Positions 1 to 12,132 of a stretch of 64,000 nucleotides of DNA are shown here, one piece after another. The notes under the pieces are model-generated. The model saw only the letters and a program-made list of their open reading frames with translations. It had not been told where the DNA came from and made no database searches. This stretch comes from Hyaloperonospora brassicae (Eukaryota > Oomycota > Peronosporomycetes > Peronosporales > Peronosporaceae). The stretch is from contig CANTFL010000604.1 in the NCBI GenBank assembly GCA_947650285.1, forward strand, positions 62,001 to 126,000, given 5' to 3'. Every line of letters starts with the position of its first letter. The stretch's first letter is position 1. A program made the position numbers and the translations under genes.

Positions 1-1383
1 ACGCCTCAGTATTCGCCAAGGCCACTGCCGAACGAACGGACTCGTGAGTTGCAACACAGTCCGTTCGACAGTGATGATGAAGGTGATCAGAGTGGTGAGG
101 AGTATTACTCCTTACCACCGCCGACTCGTGCTTCTTCGCACGAGCGTAATGACGATGGCGCGAGCCGTCGTCATTCTGAAAGCCGTGGTACCGACAGAGG
201 TACCACTTCGACGCGTGATGAGCCGAAGCCGTGGCGTCTGCCCGAACTACTCATCAATAGCTTGTCTCACGAGACAAGCCAACACCATCGAATTCCTTTA
301 CTCGATGCGACCGAGCTTCATGGCTTGGATTCGAGCGCGAGCAACTTTCGCGCTGAAGAAGATTTTTATCTCGATGTCTTTCTTAGACATCGATGGTATA
401 ACGGCAACCAAAAGCGTGACAAGAACTCGCTTTTGGCAGCGTGGAACGCCTTCGTCCAAAATGTCAAGAATTTTGGACGAGAAGGGTGGCTTAAAAAACT
501 TGAGACGACACGCCTCAGGTTTAAAGGGCGAACGCCAACCGGTGCTAGGTACCGGTTGCATCGTTTGTCGATTGAGGCAGACATTCCTTGCCTCACTTGG
601 GTAGACCCTTGTGCGAGATGTACTGACAACTCGCAACGTGCACATAGGGACGTGTATTTACTAAGTTTGCCCTGGGGAAGGGCACACATCTCGGCTGAGA
701 TGCGTGACGCGATTGCAAACTTGCAATCCGTCTACAAGCGCCAAAAGCGAGTGTTTACCGATGGTCCCGAGAACTCATCGGATGGGTCTCGTCATATTGG
801 GGAATGAGACCGGGCACATCTATTATTAGCTGGGAGCCCCGCTCCCAGCTGTTTTACGAGGGTGGATACTCCCGCCACTGGACGAGGCAACTCGTCCTTG
901 ATCCTGAATCGTCACGGTGGTTCAAGATACGCTCCACTAGAAAGCGTCGACCACCGTGTGAGTCCACCAAAGGATGTGGTGGAGGAGGAAAGACCTCCTC
1001 TAGATCGTTCTGCTCACCATCTCGATCCTCACGAGATGGATCGCGCAATCGTTGAATTGCGCGATGATTTAGAGCACGAGCGCTACCGGCGCTACGCTTT
1101 GACTCATACCGTGCGGAAGTACCGCAAAGATCGCGAGGCTGATCGGGCGAGAGACCGCGCCGATTTCGCCACAGAGCATCTTCAGGTCGAGCGGGATGTC
1201 CGCTCTCTTTTCGGTGAGCTGGCGACAGATCGCGGGAAGATATCTCGGTTGAGCTCCGAGGTATCTTATTTACGCGACCAGATGGACCGTCTAGAGCGCG
1301 AACGCGAGAGTTTGATGGATGTTCTTGAACGTGGGGGCTATCTTCATCAAAAGAAGAAGGCTCATTCTGACAGTACGGCCTGA
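1..1383 (+). pseudogene. Antisense ORF of element 1 (conserved, unknown function; start off window)
   Basis: Frame 1 is open from base 1 to a single TGA at 805-807 and then open again to 1381-1383, about 460 codons in total, running opposite to pol. The first part has an acidic/Ser-rich start, then a domain with RHRW (about residue 130), AWNAF (150), GARY-LHRLS (180), IPCLTW (195) and a C-x2-C pair (CARC) followed by DNS. The second part, after the stop, is rich in Arg, Glu, Asp and Leu and looks like a coiled coil. Element 3, diverged here, keeps the same protein pattern and has an Arg-containing open stretch where this copy has TGA. The family is unknown to me. The part after 807 overlaps the chromodomain and linker of pol on the other strand. 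Confidence 0.6.
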
Positions 1384-2989
1384 GTCGCCCCACGTAAGAC
1401 GTAGGATGCTTGCGCATCTTACGTGGAAATTCGATCGTGTATGCATTGCCCTTGCGATGCAACACTCGAAATGGCCCAACGTATTTCGGCAGTGGTTTAC
1501 TACTGCCGACACTAGTGACTGCATGTCCAGGTAAGTTTACCGTAGACAGTAGTATTAGGTCGTTAACCTTAAATGAAAGAACATTTGCTCTTCCATTCTT
1601 GTCTGCGTTCCGTTTCTGGCGGTCCACCGCATTTGCGATGGAGTCCTGAACGAAACGGACTACCGTCTCTCGAGTCAGCAGGAAGTTCTATGCTGACTCG
1701 TTGTTTTGTCTTTCATTGCACTTCGTGCGTACTGCTAAGAGATCGCTCTCTTCTTCAACGAGGTTGTCGTTTTCCTCGCTGGAATAATCGTTGACGATGC
1801 TGAATATACCAGCAGCATCATCATCATCCGAGTCAATAATAGCGTTGCCGCCATTATTGAGGTGGTGTTCTTCATCGATGTCGACATGTCGACATCGGCA
1901 TCATACGTGACGACGTTAGCGTCGACACGTGATGAGCAAGAGCCAGAACGGTTTCCGCTCGAGCGAGTCCCTCCCCCCTTACATAAGAGTCATACTCTAG
2001 AAGGGCGGGAACACGTGGATGGTGTAAGCCATTTACGTAAAACGGTGTGTGCTGGATTGAAGCATGCACCGAATTATTGATGGCAATTCCACCATTGGAA
2101 GGAATTCGCTCCAACTCTAAAACGAGTGGACATATCCTCGAAGAATCTCTTAGAGGACACGGTTCGCACGTTCCGTCTGACCATCTGTTTTCGAATGGTC
2201 AGAAGTGGACATCTTCGATCGTGTTCCGAGAGAACGGAACACGGTTTGCCAATTTTCCGCCGTGAACCGAGGGTCACGGTCGGATACGAGTTCACGGGGA
2301 AAACCGTGGAGTCGGAAGATCGTGTCAAACAAGACACGAGCACAGCTGCGTGCCGTGATGGACTCGGGCACTGCAGCAAGATGCACTATCTTGCTGAACC
2401 GATCAATGAACACAACAATGTCATTATTCTTGTGAGCGTCTTCGGAAAATTCGAAGACGAAGTCCGTTGAAACGGACTGCCAGCAATCTTCCGGGACCGG
2501 TAGAGGCTGTAATGGTGCGCAGGATGAAGGACTAGGCTTCACCCGTTGACAAACCTCGCAAGCACGTATGTACTTGCGTACAAACAGATACTGGCGGGGC
2601 CAGTAAAGGACACGACTGACCGTGAGGTAAGTCCTTTCTCTCCCACGATTCCTCCTGTTGGGGCATCGTGACACTCATACATGATGCGTAATCGCAAATC
2701 ATTATGAGTGGGGACGACGGCACGAGGCGTGTCGCCGTCAACTGCTGTATAATATAACAGTCCGTTACGCGTTGTGTACCGATCCGATGAGGATAGGTAC
2801 AAAGCCGGCAAATCCGACAAGGATTTCCGGGATGGGTTCGCAAGATGACCCATCAAACGGAGGAGATTTGTGTCTCCTACGTATGCTTTCCGCACGTCGT
2901 CAAGTAAAGGTGACGACGGCACACTGATGGACAGTGTCGCAACAGTGGGCAAAGCCTTACTGTTGACTCGGGACGTTGGCTCGAAGTAG
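755..2989 (-). pseudogene. pol: Pol: integrase, GPF module and chromodomain, element 1
   Basis: On the minus strand the remains of the HHCC zinc-binding region lie around 2540-2700. The core has the second catalytic Asp in VSDRDPRF (about 2260) and the region of the catalytic Glu in DGQTERANRV near 2155. After a disrupted stretch the C-terminal part is open again (1627 to 854): ADKNGRANV, KYVGPFRVL (the GPY/F motif) and RRFLVERIL followed by LVQWREYPPS, which is the first half of a chromodomain. A TAA at 851-853 cuts the chromodomain, and its second half (QYDETHP) is still recognisable down to a stop at 755. Chromodomains in this position are thought to guide integration to marked chromatin. 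Compared with element 2, the core-to-GPF junction here is more frameshifted. Confidence 0.85.
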
Positions 2990-4690
2990 GGCCGGCGCGA
3001 GAGCGCATCAGCGACGACGTTTAGTCGTCCTGGTTTATAGTCCACGGAGAAGTTGTACTCCGCGAAGAAAGACAGCCACCTCGCCATTCTCTGCGATAGG
3101 TGTGGGCTGTTTACGGCCGTGCGTAGTGACGCATGGTCCGTATAGACGATGAACGGTCTATCTCCCAAGAGATAGACCCGGAACGTAGCCAGTACATATT
3201 TCATGGCAAGGAGTTCCTTGTCATGCACTGTGTAATTGCGCTCAGCTGCTTGCAGCTGACGCGTTTGATAACAGACGACGCGCTCTGCGCCGTCTGTGTC
3301 ATACTGCATCAACGATTAGCCGATTGCAAAATCGCTGGCGTCACAGACCACATGAAAAGATCTGTCCTGATCCGCAATCGCCAAGATGGGCGATATCATC
3401 AAGCTTTTCTTGATGCTTTCAAAGGAACGCTGACAGTCAGCGTTCCATGACCATTTTACATCTTTCTTGAGCAAGCAAGAAAGATGAACAGTCATCTCGG
3501 CGTAATTGCACGAGTACTTGTGCAAGTACGTCGCTAGTCCAAGGAACTTCCTTAGTCCCTTGACATCGACTGGCACTGTCCAGTCGGTGATCGCCTTGAT
3601 CTTCTAGGGATCGGGGCGTACGCCGATTTTACCCACGATGCACCCAAGAAGTGGTATTTCGCTTGCCTCGAATATACACTTCTTGAGGTTGGCATACAGC
3701 TTATGCTTGCGCATAAGTTGAAGGACTTGACGAACGTAAGTTCGGTGAACTTCAACGTCCGTCTTTCCGTCCATAGCCGGGCTATGGACGAACACATCGT
3801 CGAAGTAACTCGGTGCGAATTCTCGCACCGGTCTCAACAGATTTGTAACACATCTGTTGAAAGTAGCAGGGGCATTACTCATCCCCTGTGGCATCACTAG
3901 CCACTCCCATAACATACCGCTGGGGGTGCTCACTGCTGTGTACGGGATGTCCCGTTCACGCATGAGGATCTGATAGAATCCATCCATCAGATCCATGGGC
4001 GAAAAGATGGTACTCTGTGACATACCATCTATGATTACGTCCTTCCTCGGTATCGGCGTATGAGCCGGTACCGTTGCAGCATTCAACTTGTTGAACGCGT
4101 GCACTATCCGCCATCCTCCTTTGGCCTTTCGCACACAGAAGGTCGGAGAGCTGTGAGGGGATGTCGATTCCCTCAGATGGCCCGCTGCTAAGCGATCGGT
4201 GAAAAACTTATCGATCGCTATCACTTGTTCACGAGGCAGTGGCCACTGCTTCATGACACAATATTTCGAGCCCGGTTTGAGCTCGATCTCGTGTCGAGTG
4301 CCTTTGTCCATAGGCAACTCGCAAGGAACGGATTCAGGGAACACATCCTTGAATTCGATCAAATCTTTATAATAAGGATTTGCCTGAAGCGACTCCTAGG
4401 ATTGAGATTCATATCTCTCGATCCGAGTCTTCTCATCGATGACGCTTTCGTCCATCGATGAACTGCTGAGAACCCTCTCGGTCTCAGTAAACACCGTTGC
4501 CGACCGAATATCGGCCACATAATCGTCTTCCGCGACGAGTACACAGATCTGCTTGACTTTGCCACTACGCAGATCACGCAAGAACCGTATCGGTTCTAGC
4601 GTTGGCAACTGAGTTATCTCCGATGTTAACTTCGGAGGCACAATCAGATCAAGCGTATAAGCGCCTACGCTTGATCCGTCATTAACCCAA
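2990..4690 (-). pseudogene. pol: Pol: reverse transcriptase and RNase H, element 1
   Basis: RT landmarks on the minus strand are GGWRIVHAFNKLN, IFSPMDLMDGFYQI, LVMPQGMSNAPATF and the catalytic box SYFDDVFVH (near 3795). RNase H landmarks are VVCDASDFAIG, DKELLAMKY, YTDHASL and VADALSRRPYF. Two in-frame stops, TAG after VRPDP (about 3606) and TAA after DFAIG (about 3313), occur at identical places in elements 2 and 3. A further TAG near 4397 replaces a Trp codon that is intact in element 2. From about 4690 downwards the sequence is nearly identical to element 2, above it much less so. Confidence 0.93.
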
Positions 4691-5660
4691 GACTTTCAAC
4701 GTCCCTGGTACTATCTGGGAACTTCGTTCCACAGGTTGCTGAAGGTCTAATTCTTCATCAAGTGACTCTTGAGGAATTGATTCCTCAAGTACGTGGGGAC
4801 TTATTCCCTCGAAGTCTACTGACTGTGGATGTGCAACCACAGTCAGGGAACGATCCTCTACGGTCGACTCTTCAGTCGACCTATTTTACATGTTTCCCTT
4901 TGGGGGCAACAGGTTTCTTCTGTCTAAGATTCTGCCCGCTAGGCATGCATCCATGTCCCGGTCCACTCGACTTATTCGAGTGGTGGACCTTCGGCGCAGC
5001 CTGTACCTCTGTACAGTCGCCGGGAGCTTGCTCCACAGTGTAGTGATTAACTACCCTGTGATCTTGTGCGGTCGTGCGAACGACCGAACTGCAAGTGAGG
5101 CCATCGCACTCACTCGCAGAACATCCACACGCTTGTGGACGCTTCGTGGCGTTTGTCAGATGGCCATCTGATGAACAAGCGGCAGGCATCTTTACGGATC
5201 GATGCTGCCATCTCACCCTTGGCTCGTACCTTCTGAGCCAAGGTAATCCCAGGATGACATCAAATTTGTCATCCAGATTCAGTACGATGAAGTCATCATC
5301 GTACTGTTTGCCCTCCAACGTGTAGAGGATTCCTCCGACACGTTTCTCAACAATAATCGATGCGCCTGTTGCAAGGCGCACCGTCATCCTCGTGAGGGGG
5401 AATGTCGCGCTCAACGAACTTGAGCCTACGACCCTCTAGTGAATGGCGACGAACAAAGTTGTTCGACGCCTCACAGTCTACAAGGGCACGAAGCGACAAA
5501 TTATTTGTCGCTTCCAACATCAAGATGATGAGCGAAACGTCATCACCAGGTGCAGAGACACACAATGATTGTGTATCTGGAGCAACTTTCGTCAAGAGAT
5601 TTGCAAATTCTCTTAATGTTGCTGGACCAGTAGGGCGCTCCGCCCCTACTGATCCCGACC
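4691..5660 (-). pseudogene. Pol: retropepsin-like aspartic protease and variable linker, element 1 (family B)
   Basis: Around 5490 the minus strand encodes SLRALVDCEASNNFVRR, which aligns with the catalytic D-[ST]-G-A motif of retropepsins but has Cys in place of Ser/Thr and Glu in place of Gly. The Gly-to-Glu change should kill activity. Elements 2 and 3 have DCGAS. The second half, DDDFIVLNLDDKFDVILGLPWL, contains the ILG motif of the C-terminal half of the protease fold. A frameshift near 5400 splits the domain. A longer linker than in element 2 follows. Protein identity to element 2 is only moderate here, which marks the family B part of the mosaic. Confidence 0.8.
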
Positions 5661-5667
5661 ATTTTTT
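5624..5667 (-). promoter_or_regulatory. Predicted -1 programmed frameshift site, gag-pro, element 1
   Basis: On the minus strand the heptamer A AAA AAT (5667-5661) sits in gag phase. It is followed by a 5-nt spacer and a 12-bp stem (arms 5655-5644 and 5635-5624, one G-T pair, 8-nt loop). Slipping back one base enters the frame that continues without a stop into the protease. Heptamer, spacing and stem follow the standard -1 frameshift rules known from retroviral gag-pro junctions. The same arrangement occurs in elements 2 and 3. Confidence 0.65.
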
Positions 5668-6801
5668 GATGGTCCGTCTCGCTGTTACGGCTTCGCAACA
5701 GCGCTGGACCCACGTCCATTGTCCTTTCTGGCGAATGGACGTCCATTTCGCTCAGTACTGTTTGGTACTGGGCGTGGAGCACTACACTCATGTGCGAAGT
5801 GCCCTAAGTTCGGACAGCGATTGCACCTTATCAATCGCTTGTTGTTAGTAGATCGAGGTCTCTCGCTCTCAACATAGCAGAGGTCCATTGGTTCTGGACC
5901 TCCGATCTCTTGTTGTCTAGGTGGACGATAAGAGTTTTAGCTAGCATGAGCCTGTCTCATGCTAAAGTCTTCCTGTTCCGCGGCTGATATCGCATCTTCC
6001 AGCGTATTCAGCTCAAGGCGGAACAGGTGGCTCCTGACGGGCCCTTCTGCGAGCCCTTGCATGAACACCGTAATCAACGTGTGTTCATGGACTGGGGTTG
6101 GCAGTTATACTACTCGCGAGGAGTCGTATATGTTGAGCGTAAGCGTGCACATCACGCTTACCCTGCTTGAGTTTCAAGAGCTCAGAACGAGCCCTGAACT
6201 CAGCGCGTGGCGGCTCAAATGTTTGTCTGAGCCGGGACTTGAAGTCATGTAGCTACCTAAACACATTTGGGTCGCTAATCTCGAGTCCCAGGGACCAAGT
6301 TTTGGCACGTCATGCCAAGTGGGTTTGAGCAAATGTAAGTTTCATTTCATCATCTTCGACACGACGTGCCTTCAAGGCTCTGTCTAGTTCGACAAACCAG
6401 AGTAATAGGGAGTCTTCCGGGACTCCACTGTACTTGGAGATGTCAACTTTCATGACTTCGGGACGACGCGCATGTGACGTCCCGCCCACAGCAGCATGGA
6501 ATTGCTGCTGTCTCAACAGCTCTGTATGTTTAGCACCGCGTTCTCTCAACTGCTCGGCCTGTTCAGAGCCTTGCTGGTGAAGCAAGGCTACTTTCTCCCT
6601 TTCGGCGACAAATTCATTTTGAATGAACTTGGCTATAGCAGCAGGTTGTTGGTCTCTGTCTAGAGACTTCAACATGACGCTAATGGCAAACTCGCCTACG
6701 GTAGAACTCATTCGTTCTACCGCACTCCATTCGATGTCACTCAAATGGTTAGAACCTTCACGCGTGGCGTGAAAGTTCTCTTCATCATCCAACATGTTCA
6801 T
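5656..6801 (-). pseudogene. gag: Gag with CCHC zinc knuckle, element 1 (family B)
   Basis: The reading frame starts at an ATG whose first base is 6801, 27 nt after the primer-binding site on the minus strand. It gives LSDIEWSAVERMSSTVGE, the same motif as in elements 2 and 3, and a Gln/Glu-rich, probably coiled segment. It then gives LLLWFVELDRAL and stops at a TGA near 6310, where elements 2 and 3 have a Gly codon. The zinc knuckle CNRCPNLGHFAHEC (C-x2-C-x4-H-x4-C) is encoded near 5800. A TAA at 5685 replaces a Gln codon of the other copies. Gag packages the element RNA. This copy is only moderately similar to the other two and represents a second family. Confidence 0.88.
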
Positions 6802-6827
6802 GTTGGATGCTGTGGTCCTTGAAAGGG

Positions 6828-6843
6828 CTACAAAGTGCTACCA
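6828..6843 (-). other. Primer-binding site, element 1
   Basis: TGGTAGCACTTTGTAG follows the 5' LTR after a 2-nt gap, read on the minus strand. The first 8 bases (TGGTAGCA) are complementary to the 3' end of an initiator-methionine tRNA of the common ...UGCUACCA type. The rest does not match well, so the tRNA identity is an inference. The same 16 bases occur in elements 2 and 3. Confidence 0.6.
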
Positions 6844-6845
6844 GG

Positions 6846-7239
6846 TGTAACGGGGCACACCCTTGCGTGAACTTAACGCAAGGGCTTGGGTGCCCCGACA
6901 GACGTACACGAGGCAAACGAGGAAGCGTAGATAAGGGAAAAGTAAAACTGTTGTATTAATATAATTAAGTCTTTTGTTACTGTCTCTCTGTTTAACCTGA
7001 CTTAATTATGTTAATCTAACTGAGTATATGGTGACGTCTCGTCACCACTCATTGCGCGCGTCCTGCGGCGATTGGTGGGTTGATATCGTCAAGATGTCAA
7101 CCAATGAGCAGACCCTTTAGGTCGCTTCACCAATATCACCACTATCGGTGATATCGTTCAAAGGATATTCAACTTAATATCCTTTTTTGTCATTCTTTCT
7201 TTTAAGTGACAATTCCATGTAACGGGCTGCCCTGTTACG
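6846..7239 (-). repeat. 5' LTR of element 1 (family B type)
   Basis: The LTR ends in CCCCGTTACA next to the PBS and begins at 7239 with GCGTAACAGG, a mutated form of the TGTAACGGGG end of the other LTRs. It is about 394 bp long. Its PBS-proximal part, with a 9-bp hairpin (arms CCCTTGCGT and ACGCAAGGG), matches the 3' LTR of element 3 and not the 5' LTRs of elements 2 and 3. The conserved core CCACCAATCGC...GCGCAATGGGTGG is present, on the opposite strand, around 7043-7078. Confidence 0.8.
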
Positions 7240-10200
7240 CACCATATGCAGAATCATTTTTGCGTCAGCTACGTTTGAGACTTTCTAGAGCACAAGCAGT
7301 GGAATCGTCGTTTTCTGCAGAGCATCAGACTTCAATGTTGAATGTTACAGGTATAGGTTCGATTACCGATGCACCGTGGACGGTTTTGTCTACAATGAGT
7401 GCAGAGATCTACACCATGAAGCAGAATGGTGCAGCTGCCTTACCATCACCTTTCGATGTTTTTGGGTCAACGATGCGGCGTAAGCTGTGTCGGAAAGACT
7501 AGGTGTGGCAGTGTAGGTAGAAGTGGACGCAATATATGTTATATCGTGATTACATGATCAATGTCCTTCTGGATCAAGCCGGTTGCTCTCTGGAGTGCAG
7601 TGGAGATGATTTCGTTTACGGCTTCGTCCATTTCGATATCAATTATGGTATGGACACACACCACCGACAAATAGAGCGGTCATACTGATCGCGATCAACG
7701 CGATTTCGCCACAGATGTTAATATCTAGGGGCCAGTACCTCTCAGATGCATTCAAAGTTTCGACAATTTTACAGGTCCTATAGAGCGCGCTACACGCTCC
7801 ATTTGTGACAGAATTTTCATGTTATTGTTATCACCTCAGAATATCGAGTAGGCGTATCGTACACTTGACAAAGACGGGAGAGTGGAACCGCATATGAATC
7901 AGGTGTACAAAAAAGTCCTCCCATTGTTGTTGTGTACGCCATACCATAATTATCTCGTCCTGCGTACTATCATGTTGCGGTGTATCATCGAGTGCTCTAC
8001 GAGAAAGCGCCGATATTCTTGACATTCCGCTTACGCTTAAGATGGCAATGGAAAGATACGACTGCAGTTAGTAAATATAGATCTCTGTATTGCTCACTGT
8101 GACTGCTTATAGTGCGAATTACATATGAAAGTTCTGACTATAACAGTTCATGGACCAACGATAAATAGTAACTGCGCATCGACCTGGTAGATGAACGGTA
8201 GAAGCTCTTGATACAAGAACGAAGAAGTGCAGACACAATACGATCTTTTTATCTCGAAAATTTAACCTAAATCGAACTGAAACAATCTTTGTAAAGGTCA
8301 GGTCGCAAGCTCGCTTTGGAACCCAAATTTGTCAAAAATCAATGGCGTGTTGTCCATCATCTCCTTCCGAATAATACGCGCACTAATCGTACCGGCTTAA
8401 CCGATATTCTTTGAAAGCCTACGTATTCTAGTGTAAGCTCCGTCCTGCATATGCAATATGAGTGATGCGTCACCCATGATAACTCTTTCGTAAACATGCT
8501 GTTAGTGCCACCGCTGGTCGCTCAGTGTTTCGTAGCTTTGATGCAGACAATAAAGCCACCTTAACTTGATGAAGCAAAATAGCCCAGTCAAATATTTTGC
8601 GTCGAGTTTTGCTTATCTACCGCTTCCGCAACTAATTTTGAACAAACAACCCACAGTTTACTCGGTATTTCTGCAAACATCCTGCTGACGCTTTGCCTTT
8701 TGGCAGGAGTGCACGTCAAGAGCATTCCAAAACTAGTTCTCTTAGGAAAAAATACCGTCGATCTTGATTTCGAAATATAAAAGAGTGCTATCTTCATCAT
8801 CGATATCCTGATGAGCATCATCACGTTTGCACCACAATTCTTGGTCTGCAATACGGCGCTTCAATAATGAGACGGAGGTTATTTCCTGCTTAAGCTGTTT
8901 TCTTCTCGCAAAAGTTAAAGTGACATCTGGCAGTTAAATACGTGGATTTACAAAGTCATTCCGTAAAACGTTGCATGCGAGGTGGACCCATATATCTCAT
9001 GCGAGCGCCGCTTGAGGCAAGAGATAGATGTTAAAAGGGGTGGGCGTACCCTCAAAGTGTCTCTACGACGATAAGACGAGCACGCCTCATCGAACCATCC
9101 GTGCCATCATGATTCGATATGAACACTGTAAGCCGGGTTATGAGTGACCTCTACATGACATTACAACACCCCATCGTGAGTTGTGGTGTCAAGATAACTA
9201 CAAAGATATGGAGCAGTACAGATCTACAGTCCTCTGTTGCGATTGAAGCCGGTGTTGAAACAGTAAAAAATACCTAGCTAAAAGATCAACAAACATACGA
9301 GTCAATGAACTCAAATGATGGATGTGATATCATGCATACTCTTTCCATTCAAACGGACTTACACTACCCTTATATCGCTGGTAGTGCGTACCAGGATACA
9401 AGAAGTGAAGACGCATGCTGTAGCAAAGATACGATCGATCTTTGACAGAGGAAATTGTGCGCTTAAAGAGCCATTTGGTTTGTATAACCAAAGTAAGACT
9501 CGTCAAGGTATCCCTTGAGACAACGACGTCTCAAATCAAACGTATTTCGATAGTGACTCTCGCGTTTAACTATTTAAGGTATCATGGAAGATATAAATCA
9601 CAATTTTACAAGCTCACCGAGCAACAATTTCATAGAATCAACAGCAAAAAGTGATGATCATTCCTCCTTGACAAGGTAATTGACTCTTTCGTCTTACAAG
9701 ATCAACCTGTGATGTACTTGTTTATAAACGATAAAAATGCTGTCGAAGTAACTAAATAGAAACGATTACCCCCTACCGGAGTAAAACCTGATGAGTGGAT
9801 ATCGAAGAAATGGAGACGTGTCAAGCTAGTGGACGTAGTTCATTCTATATCGATTTGTGTAATTGGTACGTCATGCGGTACAAGTACCCATGTGCTGTGT
9901 CCTGACCACTCAAGTAAACCAAATTTACACAAGCTCCACCCGCTTTTACACGTCGCGATATTGAAATTAATAAAAACGAGCCGGTACTGGAAATTCTGTC
10001 CAGATATGGACGAGTTGTGAAAAAATCCATCTTTCGACCATAGGTCCTACATCTGTTTTCTTAACACGATACGAGGACAAAGACCTGTGTGATAAGGGTG
10101 ATGACATACGGTTCGTTCCTTCAAATGCCATCCTATACTTCGGATTGTCCTGAGTCATTTGTCGCCACGATTGGGAACATATGTACCCGAATAGATTTGC

Positions 10201-11634
10201 AGACTTTGCCTGAAGAAATGGATACGATGATATATACCTCGCATGTGCCTTTGGTCTTTTGCGTTGATTTTCTTGTTAATTTTTACATCGCTAACTGTAA
10301 TGTTCAGTAATGTTATCGACCAATATATAATACGCATTGGCACTTGTGAATGTCAAAGATGTAAAACGGCCTCATCCCGTTGCCCGTTTCACGACGGACT
10401 CAGGACCGTTCCTGCCTATGCGTTTTCAACCCATGGCTATATCAAGAAAGAACAACTTGATGTCAAGATACGCTATCGTCGGGATATTTCGCTGGTACTG
10501 TCTGCAGCATCAACGCGCTTTTTATAAAGTATTGGCAGATACAGAATCTTTTGCCGCGTTAGCATCTACCCAACGTGACCCCACCTTTTGCAATCGACTT
10601 TCTTTATTTTTAATCACTCCATCGTTGCGCGATCTACCAAATTAGGACGATATGCTGTTTATATTCACTTCTTAGGAGTCATGTATGCACATATATCAAC
10701 TTGTGTCAAAATAGTGTTCATTGCGCAACATATCTTCGTCCAGAATCGGTCACATGACCGAGGAGGTGCGCACTGAGGTAGCGGGCAATCTTGCACAACT
10801 CGCGTTGTTTTGACACTGGTATTTTGACTATATAGTAAGAAAACGGAATGTGTCAGCTACCATTTTGTGACTACCCTGTATAACCTTGACAACGCACGAT
10901 ACCGTGTAACGATTGAGTTTTATGCAATTCCTCCCATCTCAAGTTTCTACCACATCGTGTTGTTGGCGCGGTTAGACTGTATAGCTCGTAGGATAGGACT
11001 TGCAATTGCGACACAACCTATACATCGCGTTCAATTTGTAAAATACCACTTTAAAACAAAAGATGTAACCGTTTAAACGTGGTGTTTTCGTTCAGTATCA
11101 TGTAATTTGCATCATAATTGACTAGTTTGTGGACTACTTCTTCTGCAGCCTCGATTGCTACCGACGCAAAGTATGTGCACATTTGTCACAAGTATAAATC
11201 ATATAGGAGCTCCTTGAAACGCACGTTTCACAAGGTCGCAAACCCAGCGTCCTTGGTTGAACTACTAATGTCCAAGTTGTGTTCGTTTTGGCAGTGTAAA
11301 ACTACCAGCTCAACTCTTTGACCGAAAGCATCACACTTTCCATTTCTATTCGATATTCCACAATATTTTTCGCAATGCCAGTGTGTTCTGCGGTTGTCTA
11401 CACGATGACAGGATGCGGTGAAGCGATCGAGAAAGAGCGAAAGACTTTGAAACATTAAATCTGCAAGCGTGGATTACGTGTCTTTCTGTAATCGAAGGCC
11501 AATTGTGAACATGCATGAGGCGAACGTAAAGCAATGCTACTTCTATAGAAGGAGAAGGAATAGCACATGGGCTACAAGTTGTGCGATTGCATTTAACACG
11601 TACGCGTGTTCTGCAAAACAAGTACGATTATATC
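7240..11634. other. AT-rich intergenic DNA, no gene recognised
   Basis: Only short, unrelated open frames occur here, the longest about 100 codons. None shows a motif, compositional bias or start context that I can defend. The stretch separates the oppositely oriented elements 1 and 2. I see no tRNA, tandem repeat or long ORF. Confidence 0.6.
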
Positions 11635-12082
11635 TATAACGGGGTAGCCCGTTACATGAGATTGTCATTTAAAACAATCTGACAATAAAGAATATTACGT
11701 CGCATATTCTTTTAACAATATCACAGGCATGGTGATATTGTTGGGATGACTGAAGGTTCTACTCATTGTTTGATATCGTGATGATATCAACCCAACCCAC
11801 CAATCGCTACTAGACGTGCGCAATGGGTGGTGAGTAGACGTCATCATACATCTAGTTATATTAGTATAATCAAGTCAGGACAACAGAGATTCAAGGAGTT
11901 ATAGGACTTAATTATATTAATATGGTTTTACTTTTACCAAGAGACTATTCTGACTACTTAGTCTCCTTTCCTTCCTCTGTGTGTTCCCTAAAACACCTAG
12001 CAGGGCACTGTCGACCACTGTCGTCAGTGGAAGTTCACTCCGTACTGGTCAACCAGTACGTAGTCAACAGTGCCCCGTTACA
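11635..12082 (+). repeat. 5' LTR of element 2 (family A)
   Basis: It runs from TATAACGGGG (a G-to-A change in the expected TG start) to CCCCGTTACA, 448 bp. Strong internal hairpins are seen: the first 22 bases (TGTAACGGG-type arm and CCCGTTACA), an 11-bp stem at 11714-11742 (AACAATATCAC / GTGATATTGTT) and an 8-bp stem GTACTGGT/ACCAGTAC near 12042. The conserved LTR core lies at 11797-11834. Confidence 0.9.
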
Positions 12083-12084
12083 CC

Positions 12085-12100
12085 TGGTAGCACTTTGTAG
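12085..12100 (+). other. Primer-binding site, element 2
   Basis: TGGTAGCACTTTGTAG begins 2 nt after the LTR end. Eight bases match the 3' end of a typical initiator Met tRNA. It is identical to the sites in elements 1 and 3. Confidence 0.6.
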
Positions 12101-12132
12101 TCCGTCCAAGGACCACAACCCCATCGCCCTTC

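Larger units (their letters stand above)
1..7239 (-). mobile_element. Ty3/Gypsy chromovirus-type LTR retrotransposon, element 1 (3' LTR outside window)
   Basis: Reading on the minus strand from 7239 down, the order is 5' LTR, PBS, gag with zinc knuckle, protease, RT (FDD box), RNase H, integrase (HHCC, D-D-E), GPF motif and chromodomain. This domain order is that of Metaviridae (Ty3/Gypsy) elements with a chromodomain. The 3' LTR lies left of base 1, so the copy is incomplete here. The half from about 4690 to 7239 (LTR, gag, protease) differs strongly from elements 2 and 3, while 1 to about 4690 is nearly identical to element 2. It therefore looks like a recombinant of two families. Gag and pol carry several stops and frameshifts, so it is not autonomous. 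Confidence 0.93.
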
